Positions 10,634-20,090 of a DNA stretch of 64,000 nucleotides are shown here, in pieces. Location of the stretch: assembly GCF_002846415.1 (NCBI RefSeq), contig NZ_PJMX01000001.1:3410001-3474000 (forward strand), written 5' to 3'. This stretch comes from Streptomyces sp. TLI_146. Its GTDB lineage: Bacteria > Actinomycetota > Actinomycetes > Streptomycetales > Streptomycetaceae. The notes below the pieces were generated by a model, which made no database searches, was not told where the DNA came from, and saw nothing but the letters and a program-made list of their open reading frames with translations. Within the stretch, counting starts at the first letter, position 1; every line of letters starts with the position of its first letter. A program made the translations under genes and the position numbers.

Positions 10634-10680
10634 GCCAGGTAGTGGATGTACCAGGATAAAGAGACTCTGGTACCAGGCTG
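10634..10680. promoter_or_regulatory. Operator region of the XRE-MFS divergon
   Basis: TACCAGG occurs at 10649 and 10671, 22 bp apart, and the second copy is half of a perfect palindrome CTGGTACCAG (10667-10676). CCAGGTA at 10634 is an inverted third copy. The cluster lies between the divergent starts, as expected for a site bound by the XRE protein. CAGGATAA at 10652 recurs in the second divergon at about 46.98 kb. Confidence 0.5.
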
Positions 10681-10703
10681 AGCGAAGGACGATCGTCTCC
10701 TGC

Positions 10704-12179
10704 GTGAGCAATGACGTGAGTACTTCCGCATCCACCTCCACGGCCGAGGCGGCCACCGCCGCCGAGGCCGCCGCCGTCCCGGTCATCCGCCACGGCGGCG
10801 CGGCGATCGGCTCGCTCGGGCTGTTCACCGTACTGCTCGGCGCGGCCCTGCCCCTGATCGACTTCTTCATCGTCAACGTCGCCCTGCCCGCCATGGAGAA
10901 GGACCTCTCGGCGGGCCCGGCCACGCTGGAACTGGTGGTCGCGGGCTACGGCGTCGCGTACGCCGTGCTGCTCGTCCTGGGCGGCCGCCTCGGCGACACC
11001 GCCGGGCGGCGCCGGCTCTTCCTGATCGGCATGGCGGCCTTCGGCGTGACCTCGCTGGCCTGCGGCCTGGCGCCGACCGCCTGGACGCTGGTGGCGGCCC
11101 GGGGCGCCCAGGGCGCCGCGTCCGCGCTGATGCTGCCGCAGGTCCTCGCCACCATCCAGGCCACCACGGCCGGGCCGCGCCGGGCCCGCGCGATGAGCCT
11201 GTACGGGGCGACCGCCGGGCTCTCCATGGTCGCCGGGCAGATCCTCGGCGGCGTCCTGGTCGCCGCCGACATCGCGGGCAGCGGCTGGCGCGCGGTCTTC
11301 CTGGTCAACGTGCCCGTGGTGGTCGTCGGGCTGCTGCTCGCGGTCCGCAGCGTGCCGGAGACCCGCTCGGACCGGCCCGCCTCGGTGGACGTGCCCGGCA
11401 CGCTGCTGCTCGCGCTCTCGCTGGTCAGCCTGCTGCTGCCGCTGACCGAGGGGCGCGCGGCCGGGTGGCCGCTGTGGACCTGGGTCTCGCTCGCCGTCTT
11501 CCCGTTCGCTGCCTTCGCGTTCTTCCGCACCGAGCAGCGCGCCGACCGCCGGGGCGGTACGCCGCTGGTCCCGCCGAGCCTGCTGAAGCTGCCCTCGCTG
11601 CACCGGGGCCTCGTCATGATCGTGCCCTTCTCGGTCGGCTTCAGCGGCTTCATGTTCGTGATCGCGGTCGTCCTCCAGCAGGGGCTGCGGATGGGACCGG
11701 TGTCGGCCGGGCTCGCCCTGGTGCCGATGGCGGTGGCGTTCTTCGGCGCGTCACTGGCCGGGCCGCGGCTGATCGGCCGGTACGGGAGCCGGGTCGTCAC
11801 CACCGGCGGCCTCATCCAGGGCGTCGGCATCACGGTCCTGGTGCTCACCGTCCGGCAGGGCTGGTCCGGCCTCGGGATAGCCGAGCTGGCGCCGGGCGTC
11901 GCGCTGGCCGGGCTCGGCCAGGGCCTCCAGCTGCCGGTGCTGTTCCGGATCGTGCTCTCCGACGTCCCGACCGACCGCGCCGGGGTGGGCAGCGGCGTCC
12001 TGGTGACCACCCAGCAGTCCGCCCTCGCCCTCGGCGTCGCCACGCTCGGCAGCCTCTTCCTCTCGCTGGTGCCCTCGGTGGGGACGCGGGACGCGCTGGC
12101 GGTGACCTTGCTGGTGCAGCTGGCGGCCGTGGTCCTCACGGTGCTGCTGAGCCTGCGGCTGCCGAAGACAGTGGGGTGA
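10704..12179 (+). CDS. MFS drug exporter, DHA2-type
   Basis: About 491 residues with roughly 14 hydrophobic helices. Motif D1 is IDFFIVNVALPAMEKDL, motif A GDTAGRRRLF, and motif C-like GATAGLSMVAGQILGGVLVA. The first 40 residues are an Ala/Ser/Thr-rich cytosolic tail, so the start is uncertain: GTG at 10704 and GTG at 10716 are both possible, with GAAGGA about 15 bases before the first. The divergent XRE regulator and shared palindromes suggest ligand-controlled expression. Proton-driven efflux at the cytoplasmic membrane is inferred from the family; the substrate is unknown. Confidence 0.88.
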   Translation: MSNDVSTSASTSTAEAATAAEAAAVPVIRHGGAAIGSLGLFTVLLGAALPLIDFFIVNVALPAMEKDLSAGPATLELVVAGYGVAYAVLLVLGGRLGDTAGRRRLFLIGMAAFGVTSLACGLAPTAWTLVAARGAQGAASALMLPQVLATIQATTAGPRRARAMSLYGATAGLSMVAGQILGGVLVAADIAGSGWRAVFLVNVPVVVVGLLLAVRSVPETRSDRPASVDVPGTLLLALSLVSLLLPLTEGRAAGWPLWTWVSLAVFPFAAFAFFRTEQRADRRGGTPLVPPSLLKLPSLHRGLVMIVPFSVGFSGFMFVIAVVLQQGLRMGPVSAGLALVPMAVAFFGASLAGPRLIGRYGSRVVTTGGLIQGVGITVLVLTVRQGWSGLGIAELAPGVALAGLGQGLQLPVLFRIVLSDVPTDRAGVGSGVLVTTQQSALALGVATLGSLFLSLVPSVGTRDALAVTLLVQLAAVVLTVLLSLRLPKTVG

Positions 12180-12222
12180 CGGAGGGGGTGGGGTGACGAC
12201 GGCCTGGGGGTGGGGCTGACAG

Positions 12223-12260
12223 ATAACAGATGACAGATATTGAAATCTGTCATCTGTTAT
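12223..12260. promoter_or_regulatory. 38-bp palindromic operator built of ACAGAT units
   Basis: ATAACAGATGACAGAT (12223-12238) and its exact complement ATCTGTCATCTGTTAT (12245-12260) flank a 6-base centre. Each arm holds two ACAGAT hexamers 7 bp apart, and a further ACAGAT precedes the left arm. It lies 46 bp before the aldo/keto reductase start. Multiple phased hexamers point to cooperative repressor binding, plausibly by the TetR protein two genes on. It could also terminate the MFS transcript. Confidence 0.6.
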
Positions 12261-12306
12261 GCGACGGTGGATACCGCAACCCCCACCCCTCAAGGAGTGA
12301 CCAGTC

Positions 12307-13323
12307 ATGCGCACCCGCACCCTCGGCACCACCGGCCCCCAGGTCTCCGCCCTCGGCCTCGGCTGCATGGGCATGTCCGCGCTGTACGGCGAGGCCGACC
12401 GGGCCGAGTCGATCGCCACCATCCACGCCGCGCTCGACGCGGGCGTGACCCTGCTCGACACCGGCGACTTCTACGGCATGGGCCACAACGAGCTGCTGAT
12501 CGGCGAGGCGCTGCGCGGCGCACCCGCCGCGGCCCGCGAAAAGGTGCTCACCAGCGTCAAGTTCGGCGCCCTGCGCGACCCGGACGGCGGCTGGGCCGGG
12601 TACGACGGCCGCCCGGCGGCGGTGAAGAGCTTCGCCGCGTACTCGCTCCAGCGGCTCGGCGTCGACCACATCGACGTCTACCGCATCGCCCGGCTCGACC
12701 CGGACGTCCCGGTCGAGGAGACCGTCGGCGCCATCGCGGAGCTGGTCGAGGCCGGTCACGTACGGCACATCGGGATGTCCGAGGTCGGCGCGGACACCCT
12801 GCGCCGGGCCGCCGCGGTCGCCCCGATCTCCGACCTCCAGATCGAGTACTCGCTGATCTCGCGCGGCATCGAGGACGAGATCCTGCCGACCGCCAAGGAG
12901 CTCGGCATCGGCATCACCGCGTACGGCGTGCTCTCGCGCGGTCTGATCAGCGGCCACTTCACCCGCGACCGGCAGCTGGCGGCCGACGACTTCCGCGGGA
13001 TGAGCCCGCGCTTCCAGGGCGAGAACCTGGACCGCAATCTGGACCTGGTCGAGGCGCTGCGGAAGGTCGCCGAGCACCAGGGCGTCTCGGTGGCGCAGAT
13101 CGCGATCGCCTGGGTGATCGCGCAGGGCGAGCGGTTCGGCGCGGACGTGGTGCCGCTGGTCGGCGCCCGCCGCCGGGACCGGCTCGCCGAGGCGCTGGGC
13201 GCCCTCGACGTCACGTTCGACGCGCGTGACCTGGCCGCGATCGAGGCGGCGGTGCCGGCCGGCGCGGCCGCGGGCGAGCGCTACCCGGCGGCGCAGATGG
13301 CGCATCTGGACAGCGAGCACTGA
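12307..13323 (+). CDS. Aldo/keto reductase
   Basis: 338 residues, an NAD(P)H-dependent TIM-barrel oxidoreductase. The N-terminus LGLGCMGMSALYG and the DTGDFYG segment carry the usual Asp and Tyr, and the catalytic Lys lies in SVKFG. Where most relatives have a His (YYQHR), this protein reads YRIARLDP with Ala128, a change I have seen in a minor actinobacterial/proteobacterial subgroup; activity may be altered. AAGGAG precedes the ATG. It follows the ACAGAT palindrome and is followed 52 bp on by a TetR gene. The substrate is unknown. Confidence 0.9.
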   Translation: MRTRTLGTTGPQVSALGLGCMGMSALYGEADRAESIATIHAALDAGVTLLDTGDFYGMGHNELLIGEALRGAPAAAREKVLTSVKFGALRDPDGGWAGYDGRPAAVKSFAAYSLQRLGVDHIDVYRIARLDPDVPVEETVGAIAELVEAGHVRHIGMSEVGADTLRRAAAVAPISDLQIEYSLISRGIEDEILPTAKELGIGITAYGVLSRGLISGHFTRDRQLAADDFRGMSPRFQGENLDRNLDLVEALRKVAEHQGVSVAQIAIAWVIAQGERFGADVVPLVGARRRDRLAEALGALDVTFDARDLAAIEAAVPAGAAAGERYPAAQMAHLDSEH

Positions 13324-13375
13324 GTTGTCCACAGGGCCGGGCGCCGGGTCGGACACGGCGGGTAACGTCAAGGTC

Positions 13376-13975
13376 ATGAGTACGGAACCCCTGACCGCCG
13401 AGCGCATCCTCGAAGCGACCGAGGAAGTGCTGCGCCGACACGGCCCGGCGAAGGCCACGGTCGTCGATGTCGCCCGCCAGCTCGGCGTCAGCCACGGCAG
13501 TGTGTACCGCCACTTCCGTACGAAGTCGGCGCTGCGGGAGGCCGTCACCAAGCGCTGGCTGGACCGCACGACGCGCGAGCTGAGCTCGATCGCCAACGAC
13601 GAGCCCAAGGACGCCGAGGCGTCGCTGCGCGCCTGGCTGGCGGGGCTCTTCGAGGCCAAGCGCCGCAAGGCGGGCGACGACCCCCAGCTGTTCGCGACGT
13701 ACGAGGTGCTGCTCGCGGAGAACAGCGCGGTGGTCGAGGAGCACATCACCGAACTGGTCGCGCAGATCGAGCAGATAGTGCACTGGGGCGTGGAGCGCGG
13801 CCAGTTCACTGCCCTGGGGCCGGACGCCCAGGTGGCCCGGGCGGTCTTCGACGCCACGAGCCGCTTCCACGACCCGGCGTACGCGCCGCAGTGGCTGAAG
13901 CCGGAGATCCTGGTGGAGTTCGAGACCGTGGTCGACCTGGTCCTGGGCGGCCTGCGCCTCCTGGACAGGATCTAG
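13376..13975 (+). CDS. TetR-family regulator
   Basis: 199 residues. The N-terminal helix-turn-helix is typical (ERILEATEEVLRRHGPAKAT, then VDVARQLGVSHGSVYRHF). The C-terminal ligand domain has the look of TetR_C_33-like proteins. It probably forms one transcript with the aldo/keto reductase 52 bp upstream and is a good candidate to bind the ACAGAT palindrome before that gene. It is convergent with the DUF4097 gene. The ligand is unknown. Confidence 0.88.
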   Translation: MSTEPLTAERILEATEEVLRRHGPAKATVVDVARQLGVSHGSVYRHFRTKSALREAVTKRWLDRTTRELSSIANDEPKDAEASLRAWLAGLFEAKRRKAGDDPQLFATYEVLLAENSAVVEEHITELVAQIEQIVHWGVERGQFTALGPDAQVARAVFDATSRFHDPAYAPQWLKPEILVEFETVVDLVLGGLRLLDRI

Positions 13976-14028
13976 CCCGGCCAGGATCCAGCCCGGCCAG
14001 GAGCTGGCCTGGACAGGATCCAGCCCGG
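13963..14028. repeat. Degenerate CAGGATCCAGCCCGG tandem repeats
   Basis: GGACAGGATCTAGCCCGG, CCAGGATCCAGCCCGG, a shorter variant and GGACAGGATCCAGCCCGG follow one another across the TetR stop codon and the short convergent gap. The first copy supplies the last codons of the TetR gene, so part of the repeat is translated. Confidence 0.6.
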
Positions 14029-14035
14029 ACAGGGG

Positions 14036-14884
14036 CTAGCTCAGGCGGAGGTAGTCCAGCGTCGCGGTGCCCGAGCCGGAGGACACCTTGATGAGGCGGT
14101 CCGAGGCCGGGTCGGGCAGGGAGTCCTCGATGTCGCGGGTGCCCGAGCCCTTGGTGCCCTCGACCCGGTAGTGGGAGCCCGCGGGGACGCGGAGGTCGAC
14201 GCTGCCGGAGCCGGTGGAGGCGGTGACCCGGCGGGGCGGGGTGACGAACTCCAGCTCGGCGTGGCCGGAGCCCGAGCGCACCTCGGCCTCGGTGGAGCCG
14301 ATCGCGGCGCCGCTGAAGGAGCCGGAGCCGACGGAGGCGTCGATCGGGCCGCGTACGCCGTAGAGCTTGACGCTGCCCGAGCCGCCGTCGACGTCGACCG
14401 GGCCGGTGAGGCCGGTGACGCGGACGGTGCCGGAGCCGCTGTTCACCTTGAGCGCGACCCCGGCGGGCACGGTCAGGTCCAGCTGGACGGAGCAGCCGAG
14501 GCTGGTGAGGGCGAAGGTGCCGTCGCACTCGGGCCGCAGCTTGAGGGTGTCGCCGTCCCACTCCTTGACGACCTTGGGCCTGCGCAGCGACCAGGAGAGC
14601 CGCTCCTGGATGCGCACCTCGCCCTCGGGGCCCGGCACCACGGTCAGCTCGGCGCTGCCCGAGTCCACCTGGACCGCCTTGACGGGATGGCGGTCGCTGG
14701 TGGCGACACTGGTGTGGCTGGAGGTCTGGCGGGCGTACTGCGCGTACACCTCGATGCCCATCGGCGCGACCACGAACAGCGCGCTGAGCACGGCGGCCAG
14801 GATCCACCGCCCGCGGTGCCGGGGCCGCTCGCCGGCGGGACCGGGACCGACGGGGGCGGTGCGCGTCTGCGGGTCCGTGCTCAT
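14036..14884 (-). CDS. DUF4097-type membrane-anchored beta-helix protein
   Basis: 282 residues: a short cytosolic N-terminus, one membrane segment at about residues 28-48 (ILAAVLSALFVVAPMGIEV), then an extracytoplasmic domain built of strands with repeated GSGS/SGSG turns (VNSGSGTVRV, DGGSGSVKLYG, VGSGSFSG). This is the DUF4097/adhesin-like fold. Its ATG overlaps the response regulator stop (ATGA), so it is co-translated with the two-component system and may act in envelope sensing or be the system's output. The function is not established. Confidence 0.82.
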   Translation of the reverse strand: MSTDPQTRTAPVGPGPAGERPRHRGRWILAAVLSALFVVAPMGIEVYAQYARQTSSHTSVATSDRHPVKAVQVDSGSAELTVVPGPEGEVRIQERLSWSLRRPKVVKEWDGDTLKLRPECDGTFALTSLGCSVQLDLTVPAGVALKVNSGSGTVRVTGLTGPVDVDGGSGSVKLYGVRGPIDASVGSGSFSGAAIGSTEAEVRSGSGHAELEFVTPPRRVTASTGSGSVDLRVPAGSHYRVEGTKGSGTRDIEDSLPDPASDRLIKVSSGSGTATLDYLRLS

Positions 14885-15534
14885 GAGCCGCCGTCCAGGA
14901 ACCGCAGGACCGCGAGGACGCGGCGGTGGTCGCCGTCGGCGACGGGCAGATCGAGCTTGGCGAAGATGTTGTTGATGTGTTTGGCGACGGCGCTCTCGCC
15001 GACGACCAGCTGCTCGGCGATGCCCGCGTTGGAGCGGCCCTCGGCCATCAGGGCGAGGACTTCGCGTTCGCGCGGGGTGAGGCGTTCCAGCGGGTCGGTG
15101 CCGCCGCCCCGGCGCAGCAGCAGCTGGGCGACGACCTGCGGGTCGAGCGCGGTGCCGCCGCCCGCGACGTGCCGGAGGGCGTCGATGAACTCCTCGACGT
15201 CGGCGACCCGTTGCTTGAGGAGGTAGCCGATGCCGCCGGTCCGGGCGGTGAGCAGATCGGCCGCGTACCGCTCCTCGACGTACTGGGAGAGGAGCAGGAC
15301 GGCGGTGTCCGGCCACTGCTGACGGATCATCAGAGCAGCTCGTACGCCCTCGTCGGTGAAGCCGGGCGGCATCCGCACGTCCACCAGGGCCAGTTCGGGC
15401 CGGTGTTCCTCGACGGCGGCGAGCAGCCCGTCGGCGTCCCCCGCCTCGGCGGCGACGTCGAACCCCGCCATCTCCAGGACCTTGACGAGTCCTATCCGCA
15501 GCAGCACCGAGTCCTCGGCGATCACAGCCCGCAC
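14881..15534 (-). CDS. NarL/LuxR-family response regulator
   Basis: 217 residues. The receiver domain starts RAVIAEDSVLLR with the acidic pair and has the phospho-acceptor Asp52 in LVDVRMP. The C-terminal LuxR helix-turn-helix reads LTPREREVLALMAEGRSNAG and SAVAKHINNIFAKL. GTG at 15534 is preferred; it lies inside the end of the kinase gene, giving a 13-base overlap, and a GTG three codons later is possible. It is coupled to the kinase upstream and the DUF4097 gene downstream, forming a three-gene operon. Confidence 0.93.
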   Translation of the reverse strand: MRAVIAEDSVLLRIGLVKVLEMAGFDVAAEAGDADGLLAAVEEHRPELALVDVRMPPGFTDEGVRAALMIRQQWPDTAVLLLSQYVEERYAADLLTARTGGIGYLLKQRVADVEEFIDALRHVAGGGTALDPQVVAQLLLRRGGGTDPLERLTPREREVLALMAEGRSNAGIAEQLVVGESAVAKHINNIFAKLDLPVADGDHRRVLAVLRFLDGGS

Positions 15535-16775
15535 GGCAGCTCCACAGTGATGACGGTCGGGCCCCCGAGGGGGCTGTTGATCCGGATGGTTCCGTCCACG
15601 GACCCTACGCGTTTGGCCAGGCCCCGCAGTCCGGTGCCGGCGGCGGCGTCGGCGCCGCCCGCCCCGTTGTCGGTGACGGTGAGGCGGAGCAGCTCGCCGC
15701 GGCGGCGGACCTGCACGGAACAGCGCGTCGCCCGGGCGTGCTTGGCGACGTTCGCCAGCGCCTCGGAGACGACGAAGTAGGCGACGGCCTCGACCGTGGG
15801 GGACGGGCGGCGGTCGATGTCGACGGTGAGCTCGACGGGCAGCGGGGCGCGGGCGGCGATGCCGGACAGGGCGGCGTCCAGGCCCCGGTCGTCCAGGACG
15901 GCCGGGTGCAGCCCGCGCACCAGGTTGTTGAGCTCCTCGATGGCCTCTTTGGCCTCGCGGTGCGCCTCGTCGATGACGGCCCGGGCCTCGGGCGGCAGCT
16001 CGGTGAGGGTGGCGCGGGCCAGGCCCAGGTTCATGGCGAGGGAGACCAGGCGCTGCTGGGCGCCGTCGTGCAGGTCGCGCTCGATGCGGCGGCGTTCGGC
16101 GTCGGCGGCGTCCAGGACCCCGGCGCGGCTCTCGGCCAGGGTCTCCACGCGCCGCTCCAGCTCCTTGGCCCGGTTGGGGCCGAGCAGGGCGGCGGCCGCG
16201 TGGCCGTCGAGCCGGGTGGCGGCGGCCGCGAACCAGGGGGTGGCGAGCAGGAGCAGCACCCCGCCGACGGAGAACAGCACGTACGCGTCGGTCCAGTGCG
16301 GAAGGCGGGCGTCCAGCGGCACCGCCCACAGCCACGACAGGACGAAGGCGCCCACGAATCCCGTCACCCAGGCGCAGACCACCAGGACGCCCGCCGCCGC
16401 CGCGAGCGGGGCGACGAGGAGGTGGTACCCGTACTGCCGCCAGGTCGACTCCGACCGCAGCCGCTCGACAAGGCCGCGCCAACTCAGCCTGCTGCTGCGC
16501 CAGTTGATCCCCGGTACGTCGAGGCCGAGCAGCGACCAGAAGCGGCTGCGCTGGAGCGCGGTGAGGAGCGGGCTGAGGAGGAGCACGAACAGCAGGGCGC
16601 TGGGGGTGTGCCCCGGCGCCCTGACGATGTACGTGAAGGAGGCGGCGGCGGGCAGCGCGAGCGGTATGCCCGCCACCGCGAAGGTGGTGTTGCGCCAGGC
16701 CCACGCCGACCACGGGGCGTGCGCGGCGGCCCAGTCGAACGCGCGCCGCAGCGGGCCGGGAGTTGCCATGCCCAT
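15522..16775 (-). CDS. Sensor histidine kinase, HisKA_3/NarX-type
   Basis: 417 residues. Two paired hydrophobic regions (about 30-75 and 118-185) make a membrane sensor module with almost no extracellular loop, so it may sense the membrane itself. The dimerisation box ERRRIERDLHDGAQQRLVSL carries the phospho-acceptor His236. The ATPase part has NVAKHARAT and DNGAGGADAAAGTGLRGL. The start may be ATG 16775 or two codons later; neither has a Shine-Dalgarno, so the mRNA may be leaderless. It is translationally coupled to its regulator. Confidence 0.92.
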   Translation of the reverse strand: MGMATPGPLRRAFDWAAAHAPWSAWAWRNTTFAVAGIPLALPAAASFTYIVRAPGHTPSALLFVLLLSPLLTALQRSRFWSLLGLDVPGINWRSSRLSWRGLVERLRSESTWRQYGYHLLVAPLAAAAGVLVVCAWVTGFVGAFVLSWLWAVPLDARLPHWTDAYVLFSVGGVLLLLATPWFAAAATRLDGHAAAALLGPNRAKELERRVETLAESRAGVLDAADAERRRIERDLHDGAQQRLVSLAMNLGLARATLTELPPEARAVIDEAHREAKEAIEELNNLVRGLHPAVLDDRGLDAALSGIAARAPLPVELTVDIDRRPSPTVEAVAYFVVSEALANVAKHARATRCSVQVRRRGELLRLTVTDNGAGGADAAAGTGLRGLAKRVGSVDGTIRINSPLGGPTVITVELPCGL

Positions 16776-16945
16776 ACGGTAAACGCCCAGCTCGGAGCGG
16801 TGCCATCACGCTACTGCCCGCCCGGGGGTATAGCTGGCACCACCCCCGGATCGGACAGTCGCGCTACTGATCTCAACGGCTCGGCGGGCGAGGCTTGTTG
16901 CCGTGCCCGCAGGAACGCCCTCGGGCCGGAAGGAGACCCGCCGCC

Positions 16946-17335
16946 ATGACCCTCGTCGCCCCGCAGATCCGCATCCGCCGTCCGCGCCTGGCCGCGCTGC
17001 TGACGGTGGCGGGGGTTGCTCTGGTGCCGTGGATGGCGGTCCTCGCGCAGACGTTGCCGCAGACCGTCGAGGTCTCCAACTGGCCGGTGGCGTGGATCGG
17101 CCTCGACGCGGGGCTCGCCTTGGGGCTCGCGGGGACCGGGGTGCTGCTGCGGCGGGGGGATGCGCGGGTCTCGCCCGTTGCGGCGGCGACGGGGGCGCTG
17201 TTGGTGATGGATGCGTGGTTCGACGTGACGATGTCGGCGCCGGGTCCCGAGTTCGCGACGGCCGTCGCGCTGGCCGTGCTTGCGGAGCTGCCACTGGCGG
17301 TGGCATGCGGGGTGGTTGCGGGGCGCCGCGCGTAG
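16946..17335 (+). CDS. Small four-helix membrane protein
   Basis: 129 residues with four predicted membrane segments (LAALLTVAGVALVPWMAVLA, WPVAWIGLDAGLALGLAGTG, VAAATGALLVMDAWFDVTM, AVALAVLAELPLAVACGVV). GGAAGGAG lies upstream of the ATG, making the start secure. It is divergent from the sensor kinase and convergent with glyS. Similar proteins are widespread in streptomycetes and unnamed. No motif suggests a function. Confidence 0.75.
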   Translation: MTLVAPQIRIRRPRLAALLTVAGVALVPWMAVLAQTLPQTVEVSNWPVAWIGLDAGLALGLAGTGVLLRRGDARVSPVAAATGALLVMDAWFDVTMSAPGPEFATAVALAVLAELPLAVACGVVAGRRA

Positions 17336-17343
17336 GACGTCAC

Positions 17344-17387
17344 CTGCGGCCCGGTGGTGGGCTGGTCGCGCAGTTCCCCGCGCCCCT
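17344..17387 (+). repeat. Dispersed repeat, direct copy 1
   Basis: CTGCGGCCCGGTGGTGGGCT followed by GGTCGCGCAGTTCCCCGCGCCCCT. This is one of seven direct copies in the window, paired with the inverted copy at 17494. Confidence 0.8.
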
Positions 17388-17441
17388 GAAAGCCTGGCCC
17401 CGTAACGTTCGCGCGGCGCACTGGGGGCCGCGGCCCAACAG

Positions 17442-17480
17442 CTGAGCCCCGTACCGCCTGCACGGCGGTACGGGGCTCAG
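17442..17480. terminator. Bidirectional terminator between the small membrane gene and glyS
   Basis: CTGAGCCCCGTACCGCC (17442-17458) pairs perfectly with GGCGGTACGGGGCTCAG (17464-17480) across a 5-base loop. It lies between two convergent genes and is nested inside the inverted pair of dispersed repeats. Confidence 0.75.
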
Positions 17481-17493
17481 CCACGTGTTTCCT

Positions 17494-17536
17494 AGGGGCG
17501 CGGGGAACTGCGCGACCAGCCCCCACCGGCCCGCAG
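17494..17536 (-). repeat. Dispersed repeat, inverted copy 1
   Basis: AGGGGCGCGGGGAACTGCGC followed by GACCAGCCCCCACCGGCCCGCAG. It ends six bases before the glyS stop. Confidence 0.8.
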
Positions 17537-17541
17537 ACGAA

Positions 17542-18924
<1,383 letters not shown>

Positions 18925-19068
18925 GGTGCTCTCTTCATTACGACGACGACGAACGGCGAATGCCTCAGATTAGCGGCGGCCTCCACCCCTGGATCAAATC
19001 GGTATCCCCGCGCAGCCCGGAGCGCGGCTCGGAGCATCCGTCGGACAGGTGCCCTGACCACGGCTTGT

Positions 19069-19105
19069 TGACAATCGTTTCCACTTTTGTTGAAAATGAC
19101 TGTCA
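19069..19105 (+). promoter_or_regulatory. znuA: Two Zur-box-like sites on the leaderless znuA promoter
   Basis: TGAAAATGACTGTCA (19091-19105) is close to the Streptomyces Zur box TGAAAATGATTTTCA as I recall it (13/15). TGACAATCGTTTCCA (19069-19083) is a weaker match (11/15), with centres 22 bp apart, two helical turns. The -35 hexamer TTGACA is at 19068-19073, and the downstream box covers the -10 region and ends at the A of the znuA ATG. Zinc-loaded Zur bound here would block transcription. Confidence 0.72.
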
Positions 19106-20049
19106 TGAACGTACGACGCCTCATACCCGCCGCCGCCCTCTCCGCCGCCGCGGTGCTCGGCCTCAGCGCCTGCTCGGGCTCCGGCACCGGGACCACGAAG
19201 GACGGCAAGCTCGACGTGGTGGCGTCGTTCTACCCGATGCAGTACCTCGCGGAGCGCATAGGCGGCGACCACGTCTCCGTACGCAACCTGACCAAGCCGG
19301 GCGTCGAGCCGCACGACCTGGAGCTCAGCCCGAAGCAGACCGCCTCCCTCGGCGAGGCCGGTCTGATCGTCTACCTCAAGGGCATCCAGCCCGCCGTGGA
19401 CAAGGCCATCGCGCAGTCCGGTGCCAAGCACACCGTCGACGCCGCCGGCCTCACCAAGCTGGAGGACCACGGCACCGAGGTCGGCCACGACCACGAGGGC
19501 GAGGAGCACCACGGCGAGAGCGAGGCCGGCGCCGACCCGCACGTCTGGCTGGACCCGGTCAAGTACGCCGAGGTCGCCCAGGGCGTCGGCAAGGCCTTCG
19601 AAAAGGCCGACCCCGACCACGCGGCGGACTACAAGAAGAACACCGACGCCGTGGTCAAGGACCTCGGCGCGCTGAACGGGAAGTTCGCGGCGGGCCTGAA
19701 GAACACCGCCACCAAGACCTTCATCACCACCCACTCCGCCTTCGGCTACCTCGCCGAGCGCTACGGCCTGACCCAGGAGGGCATCGCGGGCATCGACCCC
19801 GAGGCCGAGCCGAGCCCGGCCCGGGTCAAGGAGCTCCAGTCCATCGCGAAGAAGGACCACGTCGACACGGTCTTCTTCGAGACACTGGCCAGCGACAAGA
19901 CCGCGAAGACCCTGGCGAAGGACACCGGTCTGAAGACGGATGTCCTGGACCCGCTGGAGGGCATCACCAAGAAGTCCAAGGGCGAGGACTACCTCCAGGT
20001 GATGGAGTCCAACCTGGCCGCGCTCCAGAAGGCGCTCGGCGCGAAGTGA
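19105..20049 (+). CDS. znuA: Zinc ABC transporter substrate-binding lipoprotein
   Basis: 314 residues. The signal peptide ends at the lipobox GLSAC (Cys23), so the mature protein is a lipoprotein on the outer face of the membrane. The cluster A-1 fold has the metal His in GVEPHDLELSP, a His/Glu-rich loop near residues 126-140 (GHDHEGEEHHGE), DPHVWLDPVKY and THSAFGYLAERYGL. The loop is the zinc-type signature that separates ZnuA from manganese binders. The ATG follows the promoter by a few bases with no ribosome site, so translation is probably leaderless. First gene of znuACB-zur. Confidence 0.93.
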   Translation: MNVRRLIPAAALSAAAVLGLSACSGSGTGTTKDGKLDVVASFYPMQYLAERIGGDHVSVRNLTKPGVEPHDLELSPKQTASLGEAGLIVYLKGIQPAVDKAIAQSGAKHTVDAAGLTKLEDHGTEVGHDHEGEEHHGESEAGADPHVWLDPVKYAEVAQGVGKAFEKADPDHAADYKKNTDAVVKDLGALNGKFAAGLKNTATKTFITTHSAFGYLAERYGLTQEGIAGIDPEAEPSPARVKELQSIAKKDHVDTVFFETLASDKTAKTLAKDTGLKTDVLDPLEGITKKSKGEDYLQVMESNLAALQKALGAK

Positions 20050-20090
20050 GCACTCCCCCGTCCGCATCCGGCACATCGGAGGCACCCGTG

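Noticed and set aside
14881..16809. 642-codon minus-strand frame joining kinase and response regulator
   Set aside because: The kinase is encoded in a different frame with its own stop; the join comes from the open shadow frame, not a hybrid kinase.
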